Assembly (NCBI RefSeq): GCF_014648395.1
Contig: NZ_BMRA01000004.1
Coordinates: forward strand, 109,394-173,393
Source of the DNA: Micromonospora fulviviridis
Lineage (GTDB): Bacteria > Actinomycetota > Actinomycetes > Mycobacteriales > Micromonosporaceae
Length of the DNA: 64,000 bases
Direction of reading: 5' to 3'
The notes under the pieces are model-generated. The model saw only the letters and a list, made by a program, of their open reading frames with translations. It ran no database searches and was not told the origin of the DNA. The translations under genes and the position numbers were made by a program. Below, piece after piece: positions 8,564 to 16,501 of the stretch. Each line of letters begins with the position of its first letter. Positions within the stretch are counted from its first letter, which is position 1.

Positions 8564-8632
8564 CTTTGCTCTGCAGCCACGGACGCAGCGGTCGCGGTGC
8601 GTGCCCGCTGCGCCGATGGCTGCAGAGCAAAG
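8564..8632. repeat. 69-nt two-stage intergenic hairpin
   Basis: A 16-bp outer stem pairs 8564-8579 (CTTTGCTCTGCAGCCA) with 8617-8632. An 8-bp inner stem pairs 8584-8591 (CGCAGCGG) with 8605-8612 around a 13-nt loop. It could be a terminator for the MerR-clamp gene, a member of a repeated intergenic family, or an RNA element. I found no second copy in this window. Confidence 0.6.
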
Positions 8633-8719
8633 GCGGTCGTGGGATGGTGGGCGGTTGGGCCGCGCGGTCGCTCAGGGTGACGGCCTGGGGCCGGCCGGCC
8701 GGGCGGGCGGGGGTGCCGG

Positions 8720-9805
8720 TCAGAGGCGGACCGGCATGAGGATGGAGAAGACGTCCTCGTCGTCGGGGCGGCGCACGGCCAGCGGGGCGATCGGCCCGTC
8801 CAGCTCCAGCACGAGCTGGCCCCCGCCGCCGGCGTCCAGGGCGTCGAGCAGGTACTCCCGGTTCACGCCCACCCGCAGGCCGTCCGGCGCGTCGGGGCCG
8901 AGCACGCACAGGCCGCCCCGGTCGTCCAGGCCGAGCACGACCACCTCGTGGTCGACCCCCGCGTACTCCCGGAGCAGCACCGGAGCGCCCTCCGCGGTGA
9001 GCGCGCGCCGCAGCGCCCCCGCGTCGACCGGGATCCGGTGGATGGGCGCGCCGCCGACCTGCCCGTGCAGGAGGCGGCGGTAGTCCGGGAAGTCGTACGG
9101 CAGCGCGGCGGCGGTCACGGGCCGGCCGGCCACCGAGACCTCGACCCGGTCCGGGGCCACGGTGAGGTGCGCGTCCGGCGTGATCCCGGCGCCGGTGTCG
9201 AGCAGGGCGCGCACCGCATCCACCGCGTCCGCCGGGAGCAGCGCGCGCACGGGCGAGCCGTCGACCCTCCCGCCGACCCGGGCCACGGCCAGCCGGTGCC
9301 GGTCGGTGGCGACCAGCCGGACGCCGTCCGGCTCGACCTCCAGCAGCACCGCGGAGAGCACCGGCAGTTCCGGGTCGGTGCCGACGGCGAAACGGACGGC
9401 GTCCACGGCGGCGGCCAGGTCGGCGCGGCGCAGCACGAGTCGGGTGGTGGTCATGGGGGTCTCCTCCGGATCGATCAGGGCGCGGATCCGGGAGAGCTCA
9501 CGGCGGGCGTCGGCGAGGCCGTCCTCCAGGCGGCGCAGGTGCGCGTCCAGCAGCCGGTGCACCGCCGCCGGCCGGTGCCGGTGCCGCAGCGCCTCGGCGA
9601 TCCCGGCCAGCGGCATGCCCACCCGGCGCAGCCCGGCGACGAGGCGGGCCGGAGCCACCTGGTCGTCGGTGTACCAGCGGTAGCCGGTCGCCGGGTCCAC
9701 CAGCGCCGGCACCAGCACGCCGGAGCGGTCGTAGAACCGCAGCGCGCTCACCGTCAGCCCGCTGGCCCGGGCCAACTCGCCGATGCTGCGCAGTTCGCTC
9801 TCCAC
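8720..9805 (-). CDS. MerR-family regulator fused to DNA polymerase III beta-clamp-like domains
   Basis: 361 aa. Residues about 5-75 are a MerR winged helix (SIGELARASGLTVSALRFYD, then T-G-Y-R-W-Y), followed by a helical linker to about 115. From residue 118 the chain matches the second and third domains of the sliding clamp (PVLSAVLLEV, VATDRHRLAVARV, then L-M-P-V-R-L at the very end); the first clamp domain is missing. GTG at 9805 lies 8 nt after a -10 hexamer, suggesting a leaderless mRNA. An ATG at 9454, at the domain junction, has GGAGGAG 6 nt upstream and could also give a 244-aa clamp-only protein. The clamp part may act as ligand or protein-binding domain; its true role is unknown. Confidence 0.8.
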   Translation of the reverse strand: MESELRSIGELARASGLTVSALRFYDRSGVLVPALVDPATGYRWYTDDQVAPARLVAGLRRVGMPLAGIAEALRHRHRPAAVHRLLDAHLRRLEDGLADARRELSRIRALIDPEETPMTTTRLVLRRADLAAAVDAVRFAVGTDPELPVLSAVLLEVEPDGVRLVATDRHRLAVARVGGRVDGSPVRALLPADAVDAVRALLDTGAGITPDAHLTVAPDRVEVSVAGRPVTAAALPYDFPDYRRLLHGQVGGAPIHRIPVDAGALRRALTAEGAPVLLREYAGVDHEVVVLGLDDRGGLCVLGPDAPDGLRVGVNREYLLDALDAGGGGQLVLELDGPIAPLAVRRPDDEDVFSILMPVRL

Positions 9806-9813
9806 GACGCCGG

Positions 9814-9844
9814 ATCCTGTGCCCTCAACCCGGTCGAGGGTCAA
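9814..9844 (-). promoter_or_regulatory. MerR-type promoter/operator of the MerR-clamp gene
   Basis: On the minus strand TTGACC (9839-9844) and CAGGAT (9814-9819) are separated by exactly 19 bp, the over-long spacing used by MerR regulators. The spacer is mostly a dyad, CCCTCGACC-G-GGTTGAGGG, matching at 8 of 9 positions. The -35 overlaps the stop codon of the upstream gene. This points to autoregulation. Confidence 0.72.
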
Positions 9845-11016
9845 GCGTCCAGCACCCGGAACGTGATCCCGGCCCGGACCAGCCGGTCCAGCAGGGCGTC
9901 GCCCATCGCGGTCACCGGCGTCACCTGCCCGGCGGTCGCCGGCAGGTCGTCGAAGGCCAGGCAGAGCGCGGACTCGGCGAGCATCTTGGCGGTCTCGTCG
10001 TAGCCGGGGTCCCCGCCGGCCACCTCGGTGCGTACGGTCCGGCCGCCGCCCGTGCCGACGAACCGCACCCGGAACCACGACTTCGCCCGCTGGGCGGCGC
10101 TCGGGCCCTGGCCGGAGGAGAGCCGGCCGAGCAGCCAGCGCCGGGTGGGCGGCAGCTTCACCAGCCCGACCACGCCGGCCAGGCCCACCCCGGCGGCCAG
10201 CACGGTGGGCAGCCGCTTCACCGCGGCGAAGTGGCGGTAGCGGAAGTCCGGGCCGTACTCCGGGCGGGCCGCCGCCGACCGGCGGACCACCTGCGGGTCG
10301 ATGGTGGGCAGCGGCACCGCCCACAGCCCGAATTCCCTGACCCGGCCGACCCGGCCGGGCACCGCCCGGACCCGGCGGCCCTCCGGCCGCGGCTCGACCG
10401 CCTTGCGCGCCTTCGCGGCCCGGCTCATCTCGCCGGTGCGGGAGAAGGCGGTGAGCGCCGAGTGGTACGTGCCGGCGGAGAACCGGCCGCCGGCCCGGAC
10501 GTAACCGTCCACGGTGACCGGCCCGTCGGTGGGCAGCTGCTTGACGGTGAACCAGGCGCCCAGGTCGTGCGGGATGGAGTCGAAGCCGCAGGCGTGCACC
10601 AGCCGCGCCCCGGTGCGCACGGCCTCGGCGTGGTGCCGCACGTACATGAGGTCGACGAACTCAGGCTCGCCGGTGATGTCGACGTAGTCCGTGCCGGCGG
10701 CGGCGCAGGCCGCGACCAGCGGTTCGCCGTGGTGGATGTACGGGCCGACGGTGCTGGCGACCACCCGGGCGCTCTCCGCCACGGCGCGCAGCGACGCCGG
10801 GTCGGTGACGTCGGCGGTGAGCAGCGGCAGCCCGGCCAGGTCCGGGTCGATGGCGGCCAGCCGGTCCCGCACCCCGGCCAGCTTGCCCGGGTTGCGGCCG
10901 GCCAGCGCCCAGCGCAGCCCGTCCGGGGCGTGCCGGGCCAGGTATTCGGCGGTCAGGCCGCCGGTGAACCCGGTGGCGCCGAAAAGGACGAGGTCGTACG
11001 GGCGGTCGTCGCGCAT
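9841..11016 (-). CDS. Saccharopine-dehydrogenase-like / trans-acting enoyl reductase family protein
   Basis: 391 aa. The N-terminus has a Rossmann NAD(P)-binding motif (LVLFGATGFTGGL, residues about 9-21) and the family pattern T-V-G-P-Y...G-T-D-Y-V-D-I-T-G-E-P near residues 90-118. This family includes saccharopine-dehydrogenase-like proteins and mycobacterial trans-acting enoyl reductases that work on lipid intermediates; the substrate here cannot be read from sequence. A hydrophobic stretch near residues 270-290 could touch the membrane. It ends 36 bp before the MerR-clamp start on the same strand, so the two could be partly co-transcribed, although the MerR-clamp gene has its own promoter. 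Confidence 0.75.
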   Translation of the reverse strand: MRDDRPYDLVLFGATGFTGGLTAEYLARHAPDGLRWALAGRNPGKLAGVRDRLAAIDPDLAGLPLLTADVTDPASLRAVAESARVVASTVGPYIHHGEPLVAACAAAGTDYVDITGEPEFVDLMYVRHHAEAVRTGARLVHACGFDSIPHDLGAWFTVKQLPTDGPVTVDGYVRAGGRFSAGTYHSALTAFSRTGEMSRAAKARKAVEPRPEGRRVRAVPGRVGRVREFGLWAVPLPTIDPQVVRRSAAARPEYGPDFRYRHFAAVKRLPTVLAAGVGLAGVVGLVKLPPTRRWLLGRLSSGQGPSAAQRAKSWFRVRFVGTGGGRTVRTEVAGGDPGYDETAKMLAESALCLAFDDLPATAGQVTPVTAMGDALLDRLVRAGITFRVLDA

Positions 11017-11047
11017 CCGCCGAGTGTGCCACCCCCGGCCGCCGCGA

Positions 11048-12196
11048 TCACGGGGAGAAGACCGCCCGGACGCAACCGTCGGCCCGGTCCCGGAACAGCG
11101 CGTAACCCTCCGCGCCCCGCTCCAGCGGCAGCCGGTGGGTGGCCAGGTGCTCGGTACGCAGCTCGTCGCGGGCCATCCGCTCCAGCAGCATCGGGATCCA
11201 GCGCTGCCCGTGCTGCCGGCCGCCGCGCACGGTCAGCCCCTTGTCCAGCACCGCGCCCAGCGGGAAGGTGTCCACGAACCCGGTCCCGGTGCCGAGCAGC
11301 ACCACGGTGCCGCCCTTGCGGCAGGAGTGCACCGCCTCGCGCAGCGCCGGCGATCCGTCCGCGCGCCGGCCGGGCCGGCCGGCGAACAGCCCCGGCGAGG
11401 CCGCCGGGCCGACCGCCTCCACGCACACGTCCGGGCCCCGGCCGCCGCTGCGCTCCCGCAGTTCGGCGGGGACGTCCAGGTACCGGTAGTTGAGCGGTTC
11501 CGCGCCGACGTGCCGCTCGACCATGCGCAGCCGCTCGTCGTGCTCGTCGACCACGATCACCCGGTCCGCCCCGCGCAGCCGGGCCGCCGCCGCGGTGAGC
11601 TGGCCGACCGCCCCCGCACCCCAGACCGCCACCACGTCGCCGGGGGACACCTCGCCCAGCTCGGCGCCCATCCAGCCGGTCGGGGCGGCGTCCGAGGCGA
11701 AGACCGCCCGGTCGTCGCTGACCCCGTCGGGCACGGTGAACGCGCCGACGTCGGCGTACGGCACGCGGACGAACTCGGCGTGGCTGCCGGCGAAGCCGCC
11801 GAGCAGGGCCGGCCGCCCGTAGCAGCCGCCGGTGGGCTGCCCCCACTCCGGCTCTGCCCCGGCCGTGCCGGTCGTCCCGTTGTCGCAGCAGGCGAAGAGG
11901 CCCTGCCGGCAGAACCAGCAGGCCCCGCAGGCGATGCCCGCGCAGACCACCACGCGGTCGGCGACCCGGTGCCGGCGTACCTCCGGCCCGACCTCGACCA
12001 CGTCGCCGAGGAACTCGTGCCCGAGCACGTCCCCGGCGGCCAGGTGGGGGACCCGCCCGGCCAGCAACGGCAGGTCGGCGCCGCAGGTCACGCTCCGGCG
12101 GACCCGGACGATCATGTCCTGGGCGTTGCGCAGCTCCGGGTCGGGGACCTGCCGGACCGCCAGCGTGTCGGCGCCCTCCCAGCACAGCGCCCTCAT
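11048..12196 (-). CDS. Zinc-dependent alcohol dehydrogenase, MDR family
   Basis: 382 aa. It has the zinc MDR layout: C38-G-A-D, G-H-E-F-L-G-D (about 58-64), a structural-zinc cysteine cluster C-G-A-C-W-F-C (about 89-95), and a Rossmann motif (W-G-A-G-A-V-G-Q) near residue 187. The long insert and C-terminal pattern resemble glutathione-independent formaldehyde dehydrogenase-like enzymes. The ATG at 12196 overlaps the stop of the upstream SRPBCC gene (ATGA), so the two form a coupled operon. That operon diverges from the LuxR-family regulator, with the shared promoter motif between them. Confidence 0.88.
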   Translation of the reverse strand: MRALCWEGADTLAVRQVPDPELRNAQDMIVRVRRSVTCGADLPLLAGRVPHLAAGDVLGHEFLGDVVEVGPEVRRHRVADRVVVCAGIACGACWFCRQGLFACCDNGTTGTAGAEPEWGQPTGGCYGRPALLGGFAGSHAEFVRVPYADVGAFTVPDGVSDDRAVFASDAAPTGWMGAELGEVSPGDVVAVWGAGAVGQLTAAAARLRGADRVIVVDEHDERLRMVERHVGAEPLNYRYLDVPAELRERSGGRGPDVCVEAVGPAASPGLFAGRPGRRADGSPALREAVHSCRKGGTVVLLGTGTGFVDTFPLGAVLDKGLTVRGGRQHGQRWIPMLLERMARDELRTEHLATHRLPLERGAEGYALFRDRADGCVRAVFSP

Positions 12197-12630
12197 CCGG
12201 CCGTCCCCGGCCGGTCCAGCCGCGAGCGGTCCGCCCGCAGCACCTCCCCGGTCTCCACGAGCTGCTTCGCCTCCCGCAGCGCCTGCCGCAGGAACCGGCC
12301 GGGATCGTCGCCGACCAGGTGGGCGGCGAGGCCCGGCAGCGTCGGCTCGCCGCTGAGCGGGCGGGCCGCCAGTTCGGTGCCGCGGCCGCCGGGGGCCGGG
12401 CGGGCCGACAGTTCGACCGCGCCGTCGAGCCGGCGCAGCGGTTCGGGCCAGCGCCCGGGCGGCAGCACCTCCTCGGGTCGCCCGGCCACCGTCACCACCT
12501 GCCAGCGTCCGGGCCGCGGGTCGGGCGCGGCCGTGGGCGGCCGGTGCCGGTGCCGGCGTACGAGGGCCAGCGCCCCGCCCGCCAGCACCAGGGCGAGCCC
12601 ACCGCTGGCCAGCCGTCCCATCCGTGCCAC
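12193..12630 (-). CDS. Short SRPBCC-like protein with N-terminal membrane helix
   Basis: 145 aa. GTG at 12630 follows GGAGG by 5 nt; ATG at 12621 is an alternative. Residues about 5-22 are hydrophobic, then a basic RRHRHR patch. The rest carries landmarks of the polyketide-cyclase-like SRPBCC family: V-T-V-A-G-R-P-E-E-V near the start, a G-R-G-T-E strand, and the end pattern G-D-D-P-G-R-F-L...K-Q-L-V-E-T-G-E-V. The middle of the usual fold seems shortened. This family often precedes a Zn-alcohol dehydrogenase in actinobacteria, as here, with start and stop overlapping. The ligand is unknown. Confidence 0.65.
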   Translation of the reverse strand: MARMGRLASGGLALVLAGGALALVRRHRHRPPTAAPDPRPGRWQVVTVAGRPEEVLPPGRWPEPLRRLDGAVELSARPAPGGRGTELAARPLSGEPTLPGLAAHLVGDDPGRFLRQALREAKQLVETGEVLRADRSRLDRPGTAG

Positions 12631-12712
12631 CTGCCCCTCCCGTCGTCGGGGGTCGCCGGGCGGCCGGCTCCGCACGGCCGGCCGCCCGCGTGCCTCCAGG
12701 GTGCGGCCGGGC

Positions 12713-12746
12713 GGGGTGAGCGGGGTTCGCCCCGAAGGGGTGAACC
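12713..12746. promoter_or_regulatory. Shared motif copy 1, between the SRPBCC-ADH operon and the LuxR-family regulator
   Basis: GGGTGA (12714-12719), 7 nt, TCGCCCC (12727-12733), 2 nt, then AGGGGTGA (12736-12743). A 10-3-10 dyad, GGTTCGCCCC-GAA-GGGGTGAACC (12724-12746, 9 of 10 matching), overlaps it. It lies 50-80 bp before both divergent starts. Two related copies occur before dsbA and the BON gene. Confidence 0.55.
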
Positions 12747-12795
12747 GGCCCGGGCCGGGTAACCGCTGCCCGCACCGACCCGGGGGAGGGGCCGC

Positions 12796-15700
12796 ATGCC
12801 GGAGGAGGCTGACCGCACCGAGGTCACCGCGCCGACCGACTTCACCACGGCGACCGACATCACCACGGCGACCCACGTCGCCGGCACGCCGCAGCCCGGC
12901 CCCGGCACGCCGCAGCCCGGACCGGCGGTCGTCAGCACGCCGGAGCCCGGCCCGGACGTCGCCAGCACGCCGGTTCCCGGTCCGGGTGGCGCCGGTGCGG
13001 CGGCTGCCGGCGCGGCGCCGGGCGGGGGCGGGTCGGCGGGCGGTCTCGGGGTGGTCGGCCCGCCGCTGCTGGCGTCCCGGCTCTCGCCGGCCGCGCTGCC
13101 CGAGCCGGTGCTGGTCCGGCCCCGGCTGCTGGACCGGCTCGACCGGGGCACCGCCGGGCCGGTCACCCTGGTGCTCGCGCCCGCCGGTTGGGGCAAGACC
13201 ACCCTGCTCGCCGGCTGGGCCCGGGCCGTGCGGGCCGAGCCGCCGCCGGCCTGGGTGACGGTGGAGGCGGGGGACACCGGGGAGCGGCTCTGGGCCTACC
13301 TGGCGGCGGCGCTGCGGGCGGCCGCCGAGGGGGTGCCGGGCGAGGGGCCGCAGCCGCCGGTGCCGGACGGCCCGCCCCGACCGGACCAGCTCGAACTGCT
13401 CGCCGCGGCGCTCGCTGCCCGGGAGCGCCCGGTGCTGCTGGTCCTGGACGACCTGCACCGCGTGACCGACCCGGCCGCGCTGGCCGGGCTGGAGTTCCTG
13501 CTCCGGCACACCGAGGGGCGGCTGCGGGTGGTGGCCGGCGCGCGGACCGACCCGCCGCTGGCCCTGCACCGGTGGCGGCTGGCCGGCGAGCTGACCGAGA
13601 TCGGCCCGGCGGAGCTGGCGTTCACCCCCGACGAGGTCGCCGACCTGCTGGTCGCGCACGGGGTGCCGCTGCCGGCCGCGGCGGTGCCGCGGCTGGCCGA
13701 CCGGACCGGGGGCTGGCCCGCCGGCCTGCGCTTCGCCGCGCTGGCGCTGCGCGCCCAGGCGGATCCGGCCCGGGCGGTCGACCGGTTCACCGGCGACCAG
13801 CCGGATGTCGCCGGGTACCTGCGTGACGAGGTGCTCGCGCCGCTGGACCCGGCCGCCCGGGACGTGCTGCGCCGCAGCGCTGTGGCCGCCGCGGTCTGCG
13901 CCGACCTGGCCGACGCGGTGACCGGGCGGGCGGACGCCGGTCAGGTGCTGGCCGACCTGGCCCGGGAGGGCGGCTTCGTCCAGCGGGACGGGAGCAGCCC
14001 GCCCTGGTACCGGTGCCAGCCGCTGCTGGCCGACCTGCTCCGCGACGAGCTGGACCGGCTCCCCGCCGACGAGCTGGGCGAGCTGCACCGGCGGGCCGCC
14101 GGCTGGTACGCGGACCACGACCGGCCGGCCGAGGCGCTGCGGCACGCGCTGGCCGGGGGTGAGTGGGACACCGCCACCGAGCTGCTGATCGCCCGCTGGC
14201 CCGAGCTGGCGCCGTACGAGCGGGACCGCCCCGCCGCCCCGGCCCCACCCGAGCCGCCTGCCGAGGCGCTGCGCCGGGATCCCGAGCTGGCGCTGGCCGG
14301 CGCGGCCGAACGGGCGTACGCCGGGGACGCCGAGGCCGCCGCCGGACAGTTGCGGCGGGCCGTCGAGCACGCCCGCGACCTGCCCGCACCGCGTCGGGAC
14401 CGGTTCCGGCGGCTGGCCGTCGCGGTCGAGCTGACCCTGGCCCGGCTCGCCGGGGACCACGACGAGGTGCGCCGGGCCGCCGGGCGGCTGCTCGCCACCG
14501 GCACGCCGGCCGGCCCGGTCGACGACCCGCGGGCCGGGGCGGGGGAGGACGCCGACGTGCGGGCGGTCGCCGGCACCGCGCTCGGGCTGGTGGCGCTGGC
14601 CGAGGGGGAGCTGCCCGAGGCCGCCGCGCGCTTCGCCGAGGCGCTGGCGGCGGCGCGACGGGCGGGCCGGACGCGTACCGAGCTGGTCTGCGCCAGCCGG
14701 TCGGCGCTGCTGGACGCGGCGCACGGCGCGCTGCGGGCCGCCGAACGCCACGCCCGGGAGGCGCTGGCCCTGCCGTCCTGCGAGGGCTGGTCGTCCCGTC
14801 TGGACTGCGGGTACGCGTACCTGGCGCTGGCACTGGTGGCCTGGGACCGCGACGAGCCGGCGGAGGCCGCGGCGAACCTGACTCTGGCTGGGCCGGCGAC
14901 CGCGGAGCCGGGTGCGGCGGCGTTGGCCGCGCTCTGCCGGGCCGGGCTGCTGGCGGCCGGTGGAGAGCCGGCGGCGGCGCTGCGCGCCCTCGTGGCGGCC
15001 CGGGAGACGGCGCCCGGCCCGGAGCTGGGCGCCTGGCTGGCCGCCGACGAGGCCCAGCTACGCGCCGCCGTCGGGGACGTGGAGAGCGCCCGGGCCCTGC
15101 TCACCGACGCGGGGGCCGGTGCGACAGAGGCCGCGACCACAGCCGATCCGTCGCGCGCGACGGAGGCCGTGGCCGGAGCCGATCCGTCACGCGCGACGGA
15201 GGCCGTAGACGCAGTCGATCCGTCGCGCGCGGCGGGCGCGGGGCCGGCCGGCCCGGAGCAGGGCGGGGCGGGCGGCGGCGGACAGGCCGCCCTCGACGTG
15301 GCACTGGCCCGGGTGCGGCTGCGGTCCGGTGACCCGCGCGCGGCCGGGCGGGCGCTGCCCGACTGGACCGGCCCGGACGCTGCGGCCTGGCCGCTGTCCG
15401 TGCGGCTCGCCGCCGGGCTGCTCGACGCGGTGCTCGCCGGCGCGGCCGGTGACGGCCGCCGGGCCGGGCGGACCCTGGAGCAGGTGCTGGACCTGGCCGA
15501 GCCGGAGGGCTTCCGGCGGGTCTTCACCCGCGCCGAGCCGGCGGTCCGCGACCTGCTCGCCGCGCACCTGGACTCCGGCACCGCACACTGGCCGACGGTG
15601 AGCGACCTGGTCCGCGGGGCGGACGAGCGCCGGGCCGACGAGCCGCCCGAGCACCCGGCCGGACCGGAGCGGACCCTGGACGAGCCGCTGACCGAGCGGG

Positions 15701-15873
15701 AGCTGACCATCCTGCGCTACCTGCAGAGCATCCTGTCCAACGTGGAGATCGCCAGCGAACTGTCGCTGTCGGTCAACACGGTGAAGACCCACGTGCGCAA
15801 CATCTACCGCAAGCTCGACGCGACCCGCCGGCGGGAGGCCGTCCGGCGGGCGCGCGAGCTCCGGCTGATCTGA
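12796..15873 (+). CDS. Large ATP-binding LuxR-family (LAL/MalT-like) transcriptional regulator
   Basis: 1025 aa. Residues 1-90 are Ala/Pro/Gly-rich with G-T-P-Q-P-G-P-type repeats. The Walker A site is A-P-A-G-W-G-K-T-T (128-136), and L-L-V-L-D-D-L near residue 215 fits Walker B. A long helical TPR-like region follows. Residues about 964-1025 form the LuxR helix-turn-helix (L-T-E-R-E-L-T-I-L, then S-V-N-T-V-K-T-H-V-R). A 12-residue repeat (DPSRATEAV type) near residues 784-815 comes from a recent tandem duplication. Such regulators sense a ligand and use ATP to switch. GGGAGGG 5-6 nt before the ATG supports the start. It is convergent with dsbA and may control the neighbouring genes that share its promoter motif. 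Confidence 0.9.
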   Translation: MPEEADRTEVTAPTDFTTATDITTATHVAGTPQPGPGTPQPGPAVVSTPEPGPDVASTPVPGPGGAGAAAAGAAPGGGGSAGGLGVVGPPLLASRLSPAALPEPVLVRPRLLDRLDRGTAGPVTLVLAPAGWGKTTLLAGWARAVRAEPPPAWVTVEAGDTGERLWAYLAAALRAAAEGVPGEGPQPPVPDGPPRPDQLELLAAALAARERPVLLVLDDLHRVTDPAALAGLEFLLRHTEGRLRVVAGARTDPPLALHRWRLAGELTEIGPAELAFTPDEVADLLVAHGVPLPAAAVPRLADRTGGWPAGLRFAALALRAQADPARAVDRFTGDQPDVAGYLRDEVLAPLDPAARDVLRRSAVAAAVCADLADAVTGRADAGQVLADLAREGGFVQRDGSSPPWYRCQPLLADLLRDELDRLPADELGELHRRAAGWYADHDRPAEALRHALAGGEWDTATELLIARWPELAPYERDRPAAPAPPEPPAEALRRDPELALAGAAERAYAGDAEAAAGQLRRAVEHARDLPAPRRDRFRRLAVAVELTLARLAGDHDEVRRAAGRLLATGTPAGPVDDPRAGAGEDADVRAVAGTALGLVALAEGELPEAAARFAEALAAARRAGRTRTELVCASRSALLDAAHGALRAAERHAREALALPSCEGWSSRLDCGYAYLALALVAWDRDEPAEAAANLTLAGPATAEPGAAALAALCRAGLLAAGGEPAAALRALVAARETAPGPELGAWLAADEAQLRAAVGDVESARALLTDAGAGATEAATTADPSRATEAVAGADPSRATEAVDAVDPSRAAGAGPAGPEQGGAGGGGQAALDVALARVRLRSGDPRAAGRALPDWTGPDAAAWPLSVRLAAGLLDAVLAGAAGDGRRAGRTLEQVLDLAEPEGFRRVFTRAEPAVRDLLAAHLDSGTAHWPTVSDLVRGADERRADEPPEHPAGPERTLDEPLTERELTILRYLQSILSNVEIASELSLSVNTVKTHVRNIYRKLDATRRREAVRRARELRLI
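15145..15240 (+). repeat. 36-bp tandem repeat inside the LuxR-family gene
   Basis: Two full 36-bp units (15145-15180, 15181-15216) and a 24-bp partial third begin GATCCGTC and encode DPSRATEAV-type units. They keep the frame. The nearly identical DNA suggests recent expansion in a linker. Confidence 0.85.
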
Positions 15874-15885
15874 CCGGGCCCGGGG

Positions 15886-16437
15886 TCAGGCGTTCGCGGC
15901 GGCGTCCACGGCGGCCAGCAGGTCGGCCAGGTCGTAGCCGCCGTCGTGGCGGACCTCGTTGACGAAGAGCGTCGGGGTCCCGTCGACCCCGCTGCGGATG
16001 CCGCCCACGAAGTCCTGCCGGACCCGGTCGGCGTGGGCCTGCCGCCCCACCTCCGCGCCGACCTCGTCGGGAGGCAGCCCGAGCTGTTCGACGCCGAGCG
16101 ACAGGTGCACCGGGTCGAGTTGGTCCTGGTGCTCGAAGAGCCAGTCGTGCATCTCCCAGAACCGCCCCCGCCGCCCGGCCGCCTCGGCGGCCTCGGCCGC
16201 GCTCTCCGCGTACGGGTGGACGTTGGCGATGGGGAAGTGCCGGTAGACCAGCCGGACGGTGTCGACGCGCTGGCGCAGCACCTCGGCCAGGTTGGCGTAC
16301 GCGGCGCCGCAGAACCGGCACTGGAAGTCGCCGTACTCGACGAGGGTGACCGGCGCGTCCGCCGGCCCGCGGACGTGGTCCGTCGCGGTCACCGGGATCC
16401 GCAGCCGGGCGGTGGTCACCTGTAGTGGCGTGGTCAT
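15886..16437 (-). CDS. DsbA-family thioredoxin-fold protein, probably cytoplasmic
   Basis: 183 aa. No signal peptide is visible. The thioredoxin-fold start (V-T-L-V-E-Y-G-D-F) leads to the active site C-R-F-C at about residues 44-47. A helical insert follows, and the cis-Pro segment G-T-P-T-L-F-V-N lies near residue 157. It is probably a thiol-disulfide oxidoreductase; the lack of a leader suggests cytoplasmic redox or detoxification work rather than secretion folding. ATG at 16437 is preferred over GTG at 16446 because of the GAGGGTGGGA run just upstream. It lies 59 bp after the BON gene, with motif copy 2 and a hairpin between them. It is convergent with the LuxR-family gene. Confidence 0.85.
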   Translation of the reverse strand: MTTPLQVTTARLRIPVTATDHVRGPADAPVTLVEYGDFQCRFCGAAYANLAEVLRQRVDTVRLVYRHFPIANVHPYAESAAEAAEAAGRRGRFWEMHDWLFEHQDQLDPVHLSLGVEQLGLPPDEVGAEVGRQAHADRVRQDFVGGIRSGVDGTPTLFVNEVRHDGGYDLADLLAAVDAAANA

Positions 16438-16459
16438 GATTCCCACCCTCGCGCGTGAC

Positions 16460-16501
16460 CGGGTGAGCCGGGATCACCCCGCCCGGGTGGTCCGGCTCAC
16501 C
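16460..16501. promoter_or_regulatory. Shared motif copy 2 and hairpin before dsbA
   Basis: GGGTGA (16461-16466), 7 nt, TCACCCC (16474-16480), 2 nt, CCGGGTGG (16483-16490), ending 23 bp upstream of the dsbA start. Bases 16462-16479 and 16485-16501 can also fold into a long imperfect hairpin that covers the BON stop codon, so an attenuator or partial terminator is an alternative reading. Confidence 0.55.

Larger units (their letters stand above)
8277..8719. other. Gene-free 443-bp interval upstream of serS
   Basis: I find no convincing coding frame. It holds a 17-bp dyad (8400-8416), a purine/pyrimidine-skewed stretch near 8520-8545 and a long two-part hairpin (8564-8632). It lies between the serS start and the stop of the MerR-clamp gene, both on the minus strand, so the hairpin could also end the MerR-clamp transcript. 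Confidence 0.6.

Noticed and set aside
11048..12775. 575-residue reading of the alcohol-dehydrogenase frame
   Set aside because: The first 190 or so residues are Arg/Gly/Pro-rich and overlap the SRPBCC gene in another frame. The dehydrogenase begins at the ATG at 12196.
16462..16501. Simple terminator between the BON gene and dsbA
   Set aside because: It can fold, but the same bases form a motif shared with two other promoters at fixed spacing, which a plain terminator would not explain. It is recorded as regulatory with the hairpin as an alternative.
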